A DNA stretch of 64,000 bases from Flavobacterium johnsoniae UW101 (lineage in GTDB: Bacteria > Bacteroidota > Bacteroidia > Flavobacteriales > Flavobacteriaceae), in NCBI RefSeq assembly GCF_000016645.1, contig NC_009441.1:5456001-5520000 (forward strand), written 5' to 3'. The position numbers were made by a program, and so were the translations under genes. Below the pieces are notes generated by a model. That model had not been told where the DNA came from, did no database searches, and saw nothing but the letters and a program-made list of their open reading frames with translations. Within the stretch, counting starts at the first letter, position 1, and every line of letters starts with the position of its first letter. Shown piece after piece: positions 26,901 through 34,682 of this stretch.

Positions 26901-28760
26901 GATATTGCTGCTAATGATGACAGCGCCGGGCCAGTTGCTGGTGTAAATAATGTTACACATAACGTATTGAATGTTTTAACAAATGATACGCTTGAAGGTG
27001 CAATTGTAACTCCTTCTGATGTCGTTATTACAACCGTGACACCAAATGAGTTTTTACAATTAAATCCTGATGGTTCTGTTGATGTACTGCCAAACGCACC
27101 GGTTGGAACTTTAACATTAGTATACCAAATTTGCGAAGCCGATGAAACTTCAAATTGTGATACTGCAACAGTTACGATTACAATAGAAGCTCCGGTTATG
27201 ACTGTTACAGCAGCATCGATTTGTGTAAACGATGTTCCTTACCTTGATTACGTAGTAACTCCTGTGAATTTTACACCAGTAAACGGCGTAACAATTGCGT
27301 GGGCAAATGCTCAAAATACAGTAATAACTACTATGACCAATCTGGCACTTTCTGGCAGAGTTTTATGGCCGGGAGCTGTGGTTGATGAAAACGGAAAAGG
27401 TATAGACTGGCCAGGCTGGGTTTTCGAAAACAATAAATGGATTCAGGCACCAGATGGTTTCGAATCATTGCGCCCAATGGTTAACCTAACAATATCTGTA
27501 AATCCAAGTGAAACTATTACTGTTAGTTATCCGCCGGCAGATCCGTTTTGTACAGCCAGACCAACATTTGTAATTCTTGCAAATGATGATACACCTCAGC
27601 CTATTACCGGTCCGGCAGGAGTTACTAACATCATCAATGTATTAAATAACGACACATTAAATAATAGTCCGATTAATTTAAATGATATTACGCTGACAAC
27701 TGTAACTCCAGACCCAAAAGGAGTTTTAACACTGAATCCTGATGGTTCTGTTGATGTAGCAGCAAATGCTCCGGGCGGCACTTACACTTTAACGTATCAA
27801 ATCTGTGAAAAAGCCGATGCAGGAAATTGCGACACAGCAGTCGTAACAGTAACCATTCTTAATTCTCCTGTAAATGCTAACGATGATAATTATGCCAATA
27901 TTGGATGCAATACGTTTGGTTTAGTTGGAAATGTTTTAAGTAATGACTTAAAAGGACAACTTCCTGCAACATTACAATTGGTAAACTTTACATTATTGAG
28001 CGGAAACAATAACGCAAAAACAGATCCTAATATAACAATAGACGCTTCTGGAAATGTAAATGTATCTAGTTTAACACCAGCTGGAACTTACACATACATG
28101 TATCGCATTTGCGATAAGTTAAGTGCCGAAAACTGCGACACTGCAATTGTCACTATCACTGTTGCGCCAAATGGTACATCAAACATTACGAGTGAGGCCT
28201 GTAACGATGATACGACGTTATTGAACTTGTCAAATTTATTACCAGAAGGAACACCAATAACAGGAACCTGGTTCGACACAAACGATACCAGAGCATTACA
28301 GGGAAATATTCTAAATGCGCATGGTTTAGCACTTGGCAATTATCAATTTGAATACAAAATTACCAATGAGAATTGTCCAAGAAGTATTCTTCTTACTATG
28401 GAAGTAAACGACGACTGTAAAGTATTGGCATGCGAAAACATCTTAGTACACAATGCTTTTTCACCAAACGGTGACGGAAAAAATGATGTTTTTTTAATCG
28501 ACGGTATTGGAGATTTAACTTGTTATCCCGAAAACACTGTAGAAATTTATAACCGCTGGGGAATATTAGTATTTGAAACTCACAACTACAATAATACAAC
28601 CAATGCGTTTGACGGAACTTCGAGAGGAAGAACTACTATAAGACAATCTGAAGGTCTTCCAACCGGGACCTATTTCTATATCGTGACTTATAAATCAGTA
28701 GACGGAAACAATGTTATTCAGAATAACAAAAAAGAAGGGTATTTATATCTGTCTAAATAG
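20994..28760 (+). CDS. Giant vWA-domain adhesin with tandem repeats and type B T9SS sorting domain
   Basis: A 2588-residue cell-surface protein. In order: signal peptide (1-34, ending SSIGLAQ); von Willebrand A domain (about 66-290) with an intact MIDAS (Asp75, Ser77, Ser79, Thr153, Asp185); Ig-like linker; seven 88-residue repeats (545-1160); three 90-residue repeats (1161-1430); two divergent HYR-like units; a carboxypeptidase-regulatory/SdrD-B-like stretch (GDYVWYDVNSNGIQD); three tandem-95-type domains (NVLTNDTL, NVLNNDTL, NVLSNDL). It ends in a CHU_C/type B sorting domain (NAFSPNGDGKNDVFLIDG, VEIYNRWGILVFE, GTYFYIVTYK). Type B substrates such as SprB need a PorP/SprF partner, and one follows directly. 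Likely role: surface attachment or gliding. Confidence 0.93.
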   Translation: MEKQLLFLNNFLRDIKKIQFVVLFLLTSSIGLAQTITTNKTVTANAGNCGIIDVKVDITGANPITRNSDVVLAIDISGSMGNTISGDFKTSMDYAKDAALAFLNQAKANPQNRIAIVAYSTTASLKIGLTYLNATGVTQITNQINALQATNSTNIYAGIVRSETELETNGRFDCSTARAIILLTDGVTNVTGTSGNTNCNVSKTSQCVTDAINAATNAKTTTKSSVVYNNQVFSVGLFGGISGNINTNNSDQNIAKYTLDNIQGSAAYITQSGANLTAIYNQIATQISWIAQSLIAKETIIPGFIIGGITSTKGTASLSGQVITWNTDFLNSETISLTYQLTPTGSACGNQTVSTSTLNYQNSSCVNDSKTITSPSYFVPCAPVITGVLTACGSTTLTASTNASSPTYVWYKDNAVLAGQTSSTLTATASGVYKVKVKNGVTNCELTSADSTVSISPAAALIAPANANISGCSTAAITGLPYSTASSNITLAQLNTAGGSLSNSSSIGSYTISYSDTASGTCPTIVTRTFKVTTGCGNVTAVQTITIQDTTAPTWTTASNALNVTLQCSDTAGLATAQNQAPTATDNCGGTVTYTKTSGAFSAGTCVNSGMYTNTWTAKDVCNNTSTVFTQIITIQDTTAPTWTTQANALNVTLQCSDTAGLATAQNQAPTATDNCDGTVTYTKTSGAFSAGTCANSGTYTNTWTAKDICNNTSTVFTQIITIQDTTAPTWTTQANALNITLQCSDTAGLATAQNQAPTATDNCGGTVTYTKTSGIFSVGNCANSGTYTNTWTAKDICNNTSTVFTQVITIQDTTAPTWTTQANALNVTLQCSDIAGLATAQNQAPTATDTCGGTVTYTKTSGAFTAGTCANSGTYTNTWIAKDICNNTSTVFTQIITIEDTTAPTWTTASNALNVTLQCSDTAGLATAQNQAPTATDTCGGTVTYTKTSGIFSVGNCANSGTYTNTWTAKDICNNTSTVFTQIITIEDTTAPNWTTQANALNVTLQCSDTAGLATAQNQAPTATDNCGGTVTYTKTSGAFSAGTCANSGTYTNTWTAKDICNNTSTVFTQVITIQDTTAPTWTTASNALNVTLQCSDTVGLATAQNQAPTATDNCGGTVTYTKTSGIFSVGNCANSGTYTNTWTAKDICNNTSTVFTQVITIQDTSIPTWTTQAGSLDRTIECSNQQALASAQALFPTASGACDIDLTNITKVSGQFTASQGCGNAGTYTNTWTLKDDCGNTSETFTQVITIQDTTAPTWTTQAGSLNQTIECSNSEALALAQALFPTASDLCDADVTNITKVSGQFTASQGCGNAGTYTNTWTVKDDCGNTSETFTQVITIQDTTAPTWTTQAGSLNQTIECSNSEALASAQALYPTASDLCDADVTNITKVSGQFTASQGCGNAGTYTNTWTVKDDCGNTSETFTQVITIQDTTAPVFTGELPGNITVSCDAVPEPANMEAADNCNSNLPIVFTETKSDIQNECGSNYTLTRTWKTSDCSNNVVSHTQIITVRDTTAPTGTAPSNIADLQSTTQIPAGNPADITDAADNCSGNVTVTVSDTNNGGSGCEGSPYILTRTYTLSDCAGNKTELVQTFTVENKVSVSGIATNTSCFGGNDGSISVTNSPGSTVIIRNDKNEVVGNANLPAGTYTLTAASPVSETQNCTASTTVVITQPEYTVKISGHIINVDTHTGIANVPVTLIPQSPTTGPILLKLTGQDGSYSFSGMPSGNYLVQVQDANLNSAYQLYPVDSSLFFTALQDCIIQKHDFEYGSSTLPVLGDYVWYDVNSNGIQDEWYDANNDGIVTKNIPDGNGAIDYSLWEWIDFNGDGSYQGPSNVGELNAGGFGNALSPNIIIDGPNGYHEEVIVGIQGFWRDRPETANPYGDYTVKLVKDANFDAVAAALGATGLVKTLPALADKKITGKTGKAQLHTICSTTSASSLIAAVTPEDLVHLDLDFGVNCKTYLDIAANDDSAGPVAGVNNVTHNVLNVLTNDTLEGAIVTPSDVVITTVTPNEFLQLNPDGSVDVLPNAPVGTLTLVYQICEADETSNCDTATVTITIEAPVMTVTAASICVNDVPYLDYVVTPVNFTPVNGVTIAWANAQNTVITTMTNLALSGRVLWPGAVVDENGKGIDWPGWVFENNKWIQAPDGFESLRPMVNLTISVNPSETITVSYPPADPFCTARPTFVILANDDTPQPITGPAGVTNIINVLNNDTLNNSPINLNDITLTTVTPDPKGVLTLNPDGSVDVAANAPGGTYTLTYQICEKADAGNCDTAVVTVTILNSPVNANDDNYANIGCNTFGLVGNVLSNDLKGQLPATLQLVNFTLLSGNNNAKTDPNITIDASGNVNVSSLTPAGTYTYMYRICDKLSAENCDTAIVTITVAPNGTSNITSEACNDDTTLLNLSNLLPEGTPITGTWFDTNDTRALQGNILNAHGLALGNYQFEYKITNENCPRSILLTMEVNDDCKVLACENILVHNAFSPNGDGKNDVFLIDGIGDLTCYPENTVEIYNRWGILVFETHNYNNTTNAFDGTSRGRTTIRQSEGLPTGTYFYIVTYKSVDGNNVIQNNKKEGYLYLSK
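22626..24473 (+). repeat. Seven in-frame 264-bp tandem repeats (type A) in the adhesin
   Basis: Seven units of exactly 264 bp, each encoding 88 residues that begin ITIQDTTAPTW and end NNTSTVFTQ. They differ at a few switch positions (TTASNAL or TTQANAL; AFSAGTC or IFSVGNC; TDNCGG or TDTCGG), which recur in mixed combinations. This is the mark of unequal crossing-over or gene conversion among units. Confidence 0.95.
24474..25283 (+). repeat. Three in-frame 270-bp tandem repeats (type B) in the adhesin
   Basis: Three units of 270 bp (90 residues) marked by TIECSN, ITKVSGQFTASQGCGNAG and KDDCGNTSETFTQV. They share the ITIQDTTAPTWTTQA opening with type A units, so both descend from one HYR-like module. 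The last two units are nearly identical. Confidence 0.93.
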
Positions 28761-28770
28761 GAACAAAAAA

Positions 28771-28808
28771 GTAATGCGTTATACAACGCACGAAGTATAG
28801 CGCATTAC
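28771..28808 (+). promoter_or_regulatory. 14-bp stem-loop between adhesin and porP/sprF-like gene
   Basis: The arms at 28771-28784 and 28795-28808 pair fully in RNA if one G-U is allowed, with a 10-base loop. No T-run follows, so it does not look like a terminator. An mRNA-processing or stability element that uncouples the levels of the adhesin and its secretion partners is more likely. Confidence 0.5.
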
Positions 28809-28835
28809 ATATTCACTAAACAATACACATCTATT

Positions 28836-29753
28836 ATGAGAACAAAATTATTTTTTTTCGTCATTATGTTTGTAACCATTGCGGGTTATGCACAGCAAGA
28901 TGCACAGTTTACGCAATATATGTACAATACGATTAATATAAATCCCGCTTATGCAGGATCCAGAGGCGCTCTAAGTATTTTTGGTTTATACCGTACACAA
29001 TGGATAGGACTTGACGGCGCTCCAGAAACAAGCAGTTTTTCTATCAACACTCCAATCAACAACAGTAATTTAGGAGTCGGCCTTTCACTTGTAAATGATA
29101 AAATTGGGCCAACAAACGAAAACAATATATCAGCAGATATATCGTATACCGTTCAGACTTCTGCCGATTTTAAACTGTCGTTTGGTATCAAAGGAACTGC
29201 TAATATATTCAATCTCGATGTCAACAAACTAAATCCGTCAGAACAAGGAGATCCACAGTTTCAGGATTTAAACAACAAATTTAGTCCAAATGTGGGAGCT
29301 GGAGTTTACTGGCATTCAGATAAAGCCTATATCGGTTTATCAGTTCCCAATTTCATCGAAACTAATAGATACAGTGATAACGACATTGCTATTTACAAAG
29401 ACAAAATCAATTATTATTTAATGGCCGGTTATGTTTTTGATTTGGATAAATTACAATATATCAAATTCAAACCCGCAGTTTTAACCAAAATGGTTGAAGG
29501 AGCACCGCTGCAAGTCGATGTTTCTGCCAACTTTATGTTTATTGACAAACTTGTTTTGGGTGTTGCTTACAGATGGAGTGCTTCTCTAAGCGCTATGGCA
29601 GGATTTCAAATCACCGACGGACTTTATATAGGATATGGATACGACCGCGAAACCACAAACCTAAATAATTATAATTCAGGATCGCATGAAATATTCCTGC
29701 GTTACGAATTCTTCAAAAACAATGGTAAAATGACAACTCCTCGTTTCTTCTAA
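28836..29753 (+). CDS. PorP/SprF family T9SS-associated outer-membrane protein
   Basis: A 305-residue protein with a signal peptide (1-19, ending AGYAQ). It has the family opening QDAQFTQYMYNTININPAYAGSRG and barrel motifs such as LYRTQWIGLDGAP and YRWSASLSAMAGFQITDGLYIGYGYD. In F. johnsoniae SprF is needed for export of the type B adhesin SprB, and PorP attaches shuttle complexes to the T9SS. This copy lies 75 bases after a type B adhesin gene, so it is most likely the adhesin's dedicated partner. Confidence 0.93.
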   Translation: MRTKLFFFVIMFVTIAGYAQQDAQFTQYMYNTININPAYAGSRGALSIFGLYRTQWIGLDGAPETSSFSINTPINNSNLGVGLSLVNDKIGPTNENNISADISYTVQTSADFKLSFGIKGTANIFNLDVNKLNPSEQGDPQFQDLNNKFSPNVGAGVYWHSDKAYIGLSVPNFIETNRYSDNDIAIYKDKINYYLMAGYVFDLDKLQYIKFKPAVLTKMVEGAPLQVDVSANFMFIDKLVLGVAYRWSASLSAMAGFQITDGLYIGYGYDRETTNLNNYNSGSHEIFLRYEFFKNNGKMTTPRFF

Positions 29754-29765
29754 AAAATAGGTATT

Positions 29766-31697
29766 ATGAAAAATTATAGACTTCTCTGCTTAATAATTCT
29801 AAATGTTTTTTATGGTTATTCTCAGCAGTCAAAGCTGAACTCAGCCGATAAAAAATATGACGGTTATGCGTATATCGACGCTATAAAAACTTATGAAAGA
29901 GTTGCCGATAAAGGCTATAAATCTGAAGATTTGTTTAAAAAACTTGGAAATTCTTATTATTTCAATTCTGAGTTTGAAAGCGCCGCAAAATGGTACGGAG
30001 AATTGTTTGCCATCAATACCTCTCCCGAAGCCGAATACTATTACAGATATGCACAGTCATTAAGGTCTACAGGACAGACCGATAAGGCGAATAAAATTAT
30101 GAATGAATTTAATGCTAAATACAAAAATGATTCAAGAGGAAAACTCTACAAAGAAGACGTCAATTATCTTGATGAGATTAAAGCAAATTCTGGACGTTAT
30201 AAAATTGAAGATGCAGGAATTAACTCTAAATATTCTGATTATGGAAGTTTTGTTTACAATAATAAAATCTATTTTGCTTCTGCCAGAGATACTGGAAATT
30301 TTTCGCAGAGAAGACATAAATGGACAGGCGAATATTATACCAATATTTATAGTGCCAATATCGACCCGCAAAACAGCACAGCAGTAAAACCAGATAAATT
30401 TAAAACTGCTTTAAATACCAAATTTCACGAATCGACACCTGTTTTTACTAAAGATGGAAACACGGTTTATTTTACCAGAAACAATTATATTGACGGTAAA
30501 AAAGGAAAAGATGACAATAAAATCACTTTAATAAAACTTTATAAAGCGACTCTCGAAAACGGAAAATGGACAAAAATTACAGCTCTTCCATTTACAAGTG
30601 ACAATTATAGTACTGCGCATCCTGCGTTAAGCCCGGATGAAAAAACATTATATTTCGCATCCGATATGCCGGGAAGCATAGGACAGTCTGACATTTATAA
30701 AGTAAGCATAAACAGTGACGGCAATTTTGGAACACCGCAAAATCTCGGAAAACCCATCAATACCGAAGGCAAAGAAACGTTTCCGTATGTAACCAGCGAA
30801 AATGAAATCTATTTTGCTTCAGATGGTCATCCCGGACTTGGAGGTCTTGATGTTTTTGTTGGACAGTTTGATGAAAACGGAACAGTAAGCGATATTCAAA
30901 ATTTAGGAAATGACATTAATTCACCAAAAGATGATTTTGCTTACATCATTGATCCAGTTTCGAGACAAGGTTATTTCAGTTCTAATAAAGACGGCGGAAT
31001 GGGCTCTGATGACATTTACAAATTTCTAGAAACCAAAAGATTAAAATGTCTACAGGAATTATACGGAGTTATTACAGATTCTGAAAACGGCGTTGTACTT
31101 CCGGGTTCTAAAGTTACTTTATATGAAAATCAAAAAATTAAAAATTCTACGGTTTCAAATACAGCCGGACAATATAGTTTTACTGTAGAATGCGGAAAAA
31201 CCTATAGTGTAAGAGCAGAAAAACCTGATTATGCAACAAAAGAAGTTGACATAACAATTGCAAAAACAAATGGAAAAACCAATCTTCCTATTGCACTCGA
31301 TAAATCTGTCTGCAAAGTTGCTGTGGGCGATGATTTAGGAAAATGTTTTGGCATTAAAATGATTTATTTTGATTTAGACAAATCGAATATTCGTACCGAA
31401 GCGGCTTTAGATTTAGAAAAAATATTAGATGTATTGAATCAAAATCCAACAATGAAACTGGATATTCGTTCACATACAGACAGCAGGGCTTCTCATCAAT
31501 ATAATGAAGCTTTGTCTGATAGAAGAGCAAAATCGACCATAAGCTGGCTCATTCAAAACGGAGTTGCCAAAAACCGTTTAACCGGAAAAGGTTATGGCGA
31601 AACACAATTAGTTAATCAATGTTCTGATGGTGTTAACTGCACTGAAGAAGAACACCAAATGAACAGACGAAGCGAATTTATTATAACCGCATTGTAA
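29766..31697 (+). CDS. PorE-like OmpA-family protein (TPR, beta-propeller, CRD, OmpA)
   Basis: A 643-residue envelope protein with a signal peptide (1-19, ending YGYSQ). In order: TPR-like helices (about 22-120); PD40/WD40-like propeller blades (FASDMPGSIGQSDIYKV, FASDGHPGLGGLDVFV, YFSSNKDGGMGSDDIYKF); a carboxypeptidase regulatory-like domain (about 435-510); and a peptidoglycan-binding OmpA C-terminal domain (YFDLDKSNIRTEA, RSHTDSRASHQYNEALSDRRA). This is the same layout as PorE, which ties PorP to peptidoglycan in the T9SS. It starts 12 bases after the PorP/SprF-like gene, as a paired unit. A strong terminator closes the operon. Confidence 0.92.
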   Translation: MKNYRLLCLIILNVFYGYSQQSKLNSADKKYDGYAYIDAIKTYERVADKGYKSEDLFKKLGNSYYFNSEFESAAKWYGELFAINTSPEAEYYYRYAQSLRSTGQTDKANKIMNEFNAKYKNDSRGKLYKEDVNYLDEIKANSGRYKIEDAGINSKYSDYGSFVYNNKIYFASARDTGNFSQRRHKWTGEYYTNIYSANIDPQNSTAVKPDKFKTALNTKFHESTPVFTKDGNTVYFTRNNYIDGKKGKDDNKITLIKLYKATLENGKWTKITALPFTSDNYSTAHPALSPDEKTLYFASDMPGSIGQSDIYKVSINSDGNFGTPQNLGKPINTEGKETFPYVTSENEIYFASDGHPGLGGLDVFVGQFDENGTVSDIQNLGNDINSPKDDFAYIIDPVSRQGYFSSNKDGGMGSDDIYKFLETKRLKCLQELYGVITDSENGVVLPGSKVTLYENQKIKNSTVSNTAGQYSFTVECGKTYSVRAEKPDYATKEVDITIAKTNGKTNLPIALDKSVCKVAVGDDLGKCFGIKMIYFDLDKSNIRTEAALDLEKILDVLNQNPTMKLDIRSHTDSRASHQYNEALSDRRAKSTISWLIQNGVAKNRLTGKGYGETQLVNQCSDGVNCTEEEHQMNRRSEFIITAL

Positions 31698-31719
31698 CTT
31701 AGAAAAACTGACTAAAAAA

Positions 31720-31760
31720 AATAAAAGCTGTCTATAAAGACAGCTTTTATTAAAAAAAAC
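31720..31760 (+). terminator. Terminator of the adhesin cassette
   Basis: The stem ATAAAAGCTGTCT / AGACAGCTTTTAT with a 4-base loop lies 24 bases past the PorE-like stop. Confidence 0.85.
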
Positions 31761-31819
31761 GGTCGTTGCAAATCAGGAATCACAACGACAACTAACCAAC
31801 CAGTTCAAACGTTTCTCTT

Positions 31820-32320
31820 TTAAATTTTCACGAAAATATTCGTGTAGTATTTTTTTCCGGATGCATCAGTAGTAACCGAAATCCCGAAATGTGTATAATT
31901 ACCTTCAATATTTTCTTTATGTCCAGGACTTTCAAGCCATGCTTTTAGTGCAGCCTCAGAAGTCTTATAATTGTAAGCCACATTCTCTCCTACTTTTTTA
32001 GCACCCAATACATTGATAAGATTGTCAGAACGAGACGTAAAGTCATTATGATTCACAACATTATTGCTAACCATGTATTTGTTATGCTCTTCGCATTTAT
32101 AAGAAATGTGATTGTTTTTTTCTAATGCATTTAAACCAATACTTACTCGGTATTCATTGATTAACTGCATCGTTTCCAGTTCAGAAGCATTGTAATTATA
32201 ACTCGTAACTACCTGTTCTGTCGCTGTTGTATTTTCATTCCCCTCGGCGCTGTCAGCAGAGCATGAGTTCATTGTGATTGACATCACAATGAACACCATG
32301 GCGCACATAATCTTTTTCAT
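31820..32320 (-). CDS. CAP (SCP/PR1)-domain lipoprotein
   Basis: A 166-residue protein with a lipoprotein signal (lipobox MNSC) and a CAP/SCP domain: ETMQLINEYRVSIGLNALEKN, HNKYMVSNNVVNHNDFTSR, VGENVAYNYK, AWLESPGHKENIEGNYTHFGI. The putative CAP-cavity histidines are present. Bacterial CAP proteins of this YkwD type are secreted and mostly uncharacterised. The start may be this ATG or one two codons upstream (32326). It stands alone, convergent with the adhesin cassette. Confidence 0.88.
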   Translation of the reverse strand: MKKIMCAMVFIVMSITMNSCSADSAEGNENTTATEQVVTSYNYNASELETMQLINEYRVSIGLNALEKNNHISYKCEEHNKYMVSNNVVNHNDFTSRSDNLINVLGAKKVGENVAYNYKTSEAALKAWLESPGHKENIEGNYTHFGISVTTDASGKKYYTNIFVKI

Positions 32321-32491
32321 AATCATCAGTAGTTAAAAGTTCTAAAGTAAATGTTGGGGCAAATTCTTTATATTATGTGACAAATTGCTCTTAAAATTCT
32401 TACGTCAAACGTATTCAATTTATCGGTAAACTACAAAAATAATCGATGAAATGCACTATTATTTTTAAATATAAAATAAAAATCTTACAAA

Positions 32492-33136
32492 TTAAGAAGA
32501 AAGGCGCTCAATCGTCCATGAAAAATCAGATTGGCTTGTATAACGAATTCTATCGTGCAGTCTGTTAGGTCTTCCCTGCCAGAATTCTACTTGTAATGGA
32601 GTTACTAAATAACCTCCCCAGTTTTCAGGTCTTGGGATAGGTTTTCCTTCAAATTCTGCTTCAAGTTTCTTTAAATTTTCTTCTAAAAAAGTTCTCGACG
32701 GAATTACTTCACTTTGATGTGAAACAATTGCGCCTAATTTACTTCCGTCAGGTCTTGAATCAAAATAGTTATCAGATATAATTTCAGAAGTTTTCTGAGC
32801 GATTCCCTTAATAATTACCTGACGTTCTGCTTCCTGCCAGAAAAATGACAAACAAACATTAGGATTTGCTTCAATTGCTTTTCCTTTTTCAGAATTATAA
32901 TTGGTGTAGAATATAAATCCTTCTTCTGAGAATTTTTTAAGTAAAACAACGCGCGATTTTGGAAATCCATCCAGTCCAATTGTTGAAACCGTCATGGCAT
33001 TTACTTCTCCGCTTCCGCCAAAATCTTCAACTTCATGAAACCAGCGGTTAAAAAGATTAATTGGATCTTCCGGAATATTAGTTTCTAATAATTCGCTTTT
33101 CTCGTAAGACTTTCTATAATTGCTTAAATCGTTCAT
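32492..33136 (-). CDS. pdxH: Pyridoxamine 5'-phosphate oxidase
   Basis: A 214-residue FMN enzyme that oxidises pyridoxine/pyridoxamine 5'-phosphate to pyridoxal 5'-phosphate, the last step of vitamin B6 synthesis. Conserved segments: RVVLLKKFSEEGFIFYTNY, SEKGKAIEANP, LSFFWQEAERQVIIKG and the C-terminal VEFWQGRPNRLHDRIRY, which binds FMN and substrate. Full length. It precedes no clear partner; rnz lies upstream on the same strand. Confidence 0.95.
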   Translation of the reverse strand: MNDLSNYRKSYEKSELLETNIPEDPINLFNRWFHEVEDFGGSGEVNAMTVSTIGLDGFPKSRVVLLKKFSEEGFIFYTNYNSEKGKAIEANPNVCLSFFWQEAERQVIIKGIAQKTSEIISDNYFDSRPDGSKLGAIVSHQSEVIPSRTFLEENLKKLEAEFEGKPIPRPENWGGYLVTPLQVEFWQGRPNRLHDRIRYTSQSDFSWTIERLSS

Positions 33137-33262
33137 GATTTATTATTTTAGATTGTTGATTTTTTGTTTCAGGTTTCAAGTTTCAGGTTTGTCAGGATGA
33201 CAATTTACAGATGAGTAAAAACTTAGAAACTTAGTATCTCAGAACCTTAGCACCTTAAAAAA
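33137..33262. repeat. Low-complexity repeats TTTCAGGTTTCAAG and AACTTAGNANCTTAG
   Basis: Short imperfect direct repeats (TTTCAGGTTTCAAGTTTCAGG, then AAACTTAGAAACTTAG and CAGAACCTTAGCACCTT) fill the pdxH-rnz gap. They are related in style to the other intergenic repeats of the window. No promoter could be singled out. Confidence 0.4.
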
Positions 33263-34168
33263 TTATAACTCAAAACTCAAACCGTCATCTGCCAAAAGCA
33301 CGTTTGGAAAAACCGTTTCTGCTTCTTCCTTAAAACGTTCAATTCCGTCATAACGTGTTGAATAATGACCTAAAATTAATTGTTTTACATTAGCTTTTAA
33401 AGCAATAGCAGCTGCTTCTTTTGCTGTTGAATGCAAAGTTTTTAATGCCAATGGCGCTTCAGATTCTAAAAACGTTGATTCGTGGTATAAAACATCTGTG
33501 TTTTGGATAATTGGAATTACGGCTTCATTATAAACCGTGTCTGAACAAAAAGCATAACTTTTTGAAGGCGGCGGATCAAATGTAAGTTTGTGGTTTTCGA
33601 CTACAGTTCCGTTATCGAGTGTAATATCGCTTCCATTTTTTATTTTCTGATAATAAGCAACGTGAATATCATAACTCTGAACAGCTTCAACATTTAGTTT
33701 TCTTTCATCTGGTTTTTCCTGAAAAAGATATCCATTTGTATAAACACGGTGTTTCAGCGGAATTGTTCTCACGATAACACGTTTATCTTCAAAAATAACT
33801 TCGCTTTCTTTTGACTCTAATTCGTGAAAAAACAAATCATATGTCGTCCAGGATTCTGTCAATTTTAATTGAAGAAGAATTAATTCCTTAATTCCTTTTG
33901 GACCGTAAATATGTAAATCTGTAGTTCTTCCCAAAAGAGAAAAAGTCGAAATAGTTCCTATTAATCCATATAAATGATCGCCATGAAGATGCGAAATAAA
34001 AATGTGATTAATTTTTGAGAACTTAATCTTGTTTTTTCTAAGCTGTACCTGAGTTCCTTCACCGCAGTCAATTAAAAACAATCGGTTCTTGATTTCTAAA
34101 ACCTGCGAAGTAGGGTTAGTAAGCGTTCTGGGAGTTGCGGCATAACAGCCTAGTATGGTTAATTTCAA
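33263..34168 (-). CDS. rnz: Ribonuclease Z
   Basis: A 301-residue metallo-beta-lactamase-fold endonuclease that matures tRNA 3' ends. The zinc motif HLHGDHLYGL (HxHxDH), LIDCGEGTQVQLRK near the start, the PPSKSYAFCSDT segment and a C-terminal LGHYSTRY are all present. The length fits the short bacterial RNase Z (about 300). An STAS-like gene lies 94 bases upstream in the same direction. Confidence 0.95.
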   Translation of the reverse strand: MKLTILGCYAATPRTLTNPTSQVLEIKNRLFLIDCGEGTQVQLRKNKIKFSKINHIFISHLHGDHLYGLIGTISTFSLLGRTTDLHIYGPKGIKELILLQLKLTESWTTYDLFFHELESKESEVIFEDKRVIVRTIPLKHRVYTNGYLFQEKPDERKLNVEAVQSYDIHVAYYQKIKNGSDITLDNGTVVENHKLTFDPPPSKSYAFCSDTVYNEAVIPIIQNTDVLYHESTFLESEAPLALKTLHSTAKEAAAIALKANVKQLILGHYSTRYDGIERFKEEAETVFPNVLLADDGLSFEL

Positions 34169-34171
34169 TTT

Positions 34172-34260
34172 TATGTTTATTCGTTTATGTGTTAAATCGT
34201 TTAATCGTTAAAATTAAATCAAATCGATTAAACAGTTAAACGAATAAACAATTAAACTAA
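34172..34260. repeat. TTTAATCGTTTAATCG-type AT-rich repeat, copy 1
   Basis: Short units around GTTTAATCGTTAA with inverted partners CGATTAAACAGTTAAACG fill the rnz/STAS-like gap. The same pattern recurs at 36520-36598. Confidence 0.55.
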
Positions 34261-34262
34261 TT

Positions 34263-34595
34263 TTAAAATCCTAAATCTCTTTCTATTTCTTCCATTTCGA
34301 TAATATCGTGTGCTTCCAAAAGAGAAGGAACAACGACCAATTTATCTGAAACAGCATTAAAATCAAGATCAGAAGCTACGATTACAAACGATTTTTTTGC
34401 TTTTTTTTGAAGTTTAACAAGCGGTAAAAAAACTTTTAAATCATTTTCCGTCAATTCAGTATCTGACGATAAATCGATTATAACATTGTGTTTTTCGTAG
34501 GTTTTAAATTGCTGCGTCACTTTCTCCACAAAGCCATTAAAATCGCCTTGCGTATCTTTTATCGTTACGGTATGTCCTTTTTGATCTACTTTCAT
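34263..34595 (-). CDS. STAS-like small protein, 110 aa
   Basis: A 110-residue soluble protein with an alternating beta/alpha pattern: VTIKDTQGDFNGFVEKV, NVIIDLSSDTELTENDLKVFLPL, KSFVIVASDLDFN, LVVVPSLLEAHDIIEMEEIERD. This resembles the STAS fold of anti-sigma-factor antagonists, though the conserved phospho-serine context (DxSG) is not seen (DLSSDTEL instead). Related genes next to rnz are sometimes labelled ribonuclease Z by transfer, which the sequence does not support. The role is unknown. Confidence 0.75.
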   Translation of the reverse strand: MKVDQKGHTVTIKDTQGDFNGFVEKVTQQFKTYEKHNVIIDLSSDTELTENDLKVFLPLVKLQKKAKKSFVIVASDLDFNAVSDKLVVVPSLLEAHDIIEMEEIERDLGF

Positions 34596-34682
34596 TTTAT
34601 AATTTGTGGGGCTTATATAAAAATTGATTTTTCAGAGCGCTAAGGTACGAAGTTTTTTTATAGTTTTCAGTCGCAGTATTTA

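Noticed and set aside
34263..34595. Second ribonuclease Z
   Set aside because: It has no metallo-beta-lactamase motif and only 110 residues. The true rnz is at 33263-34168.
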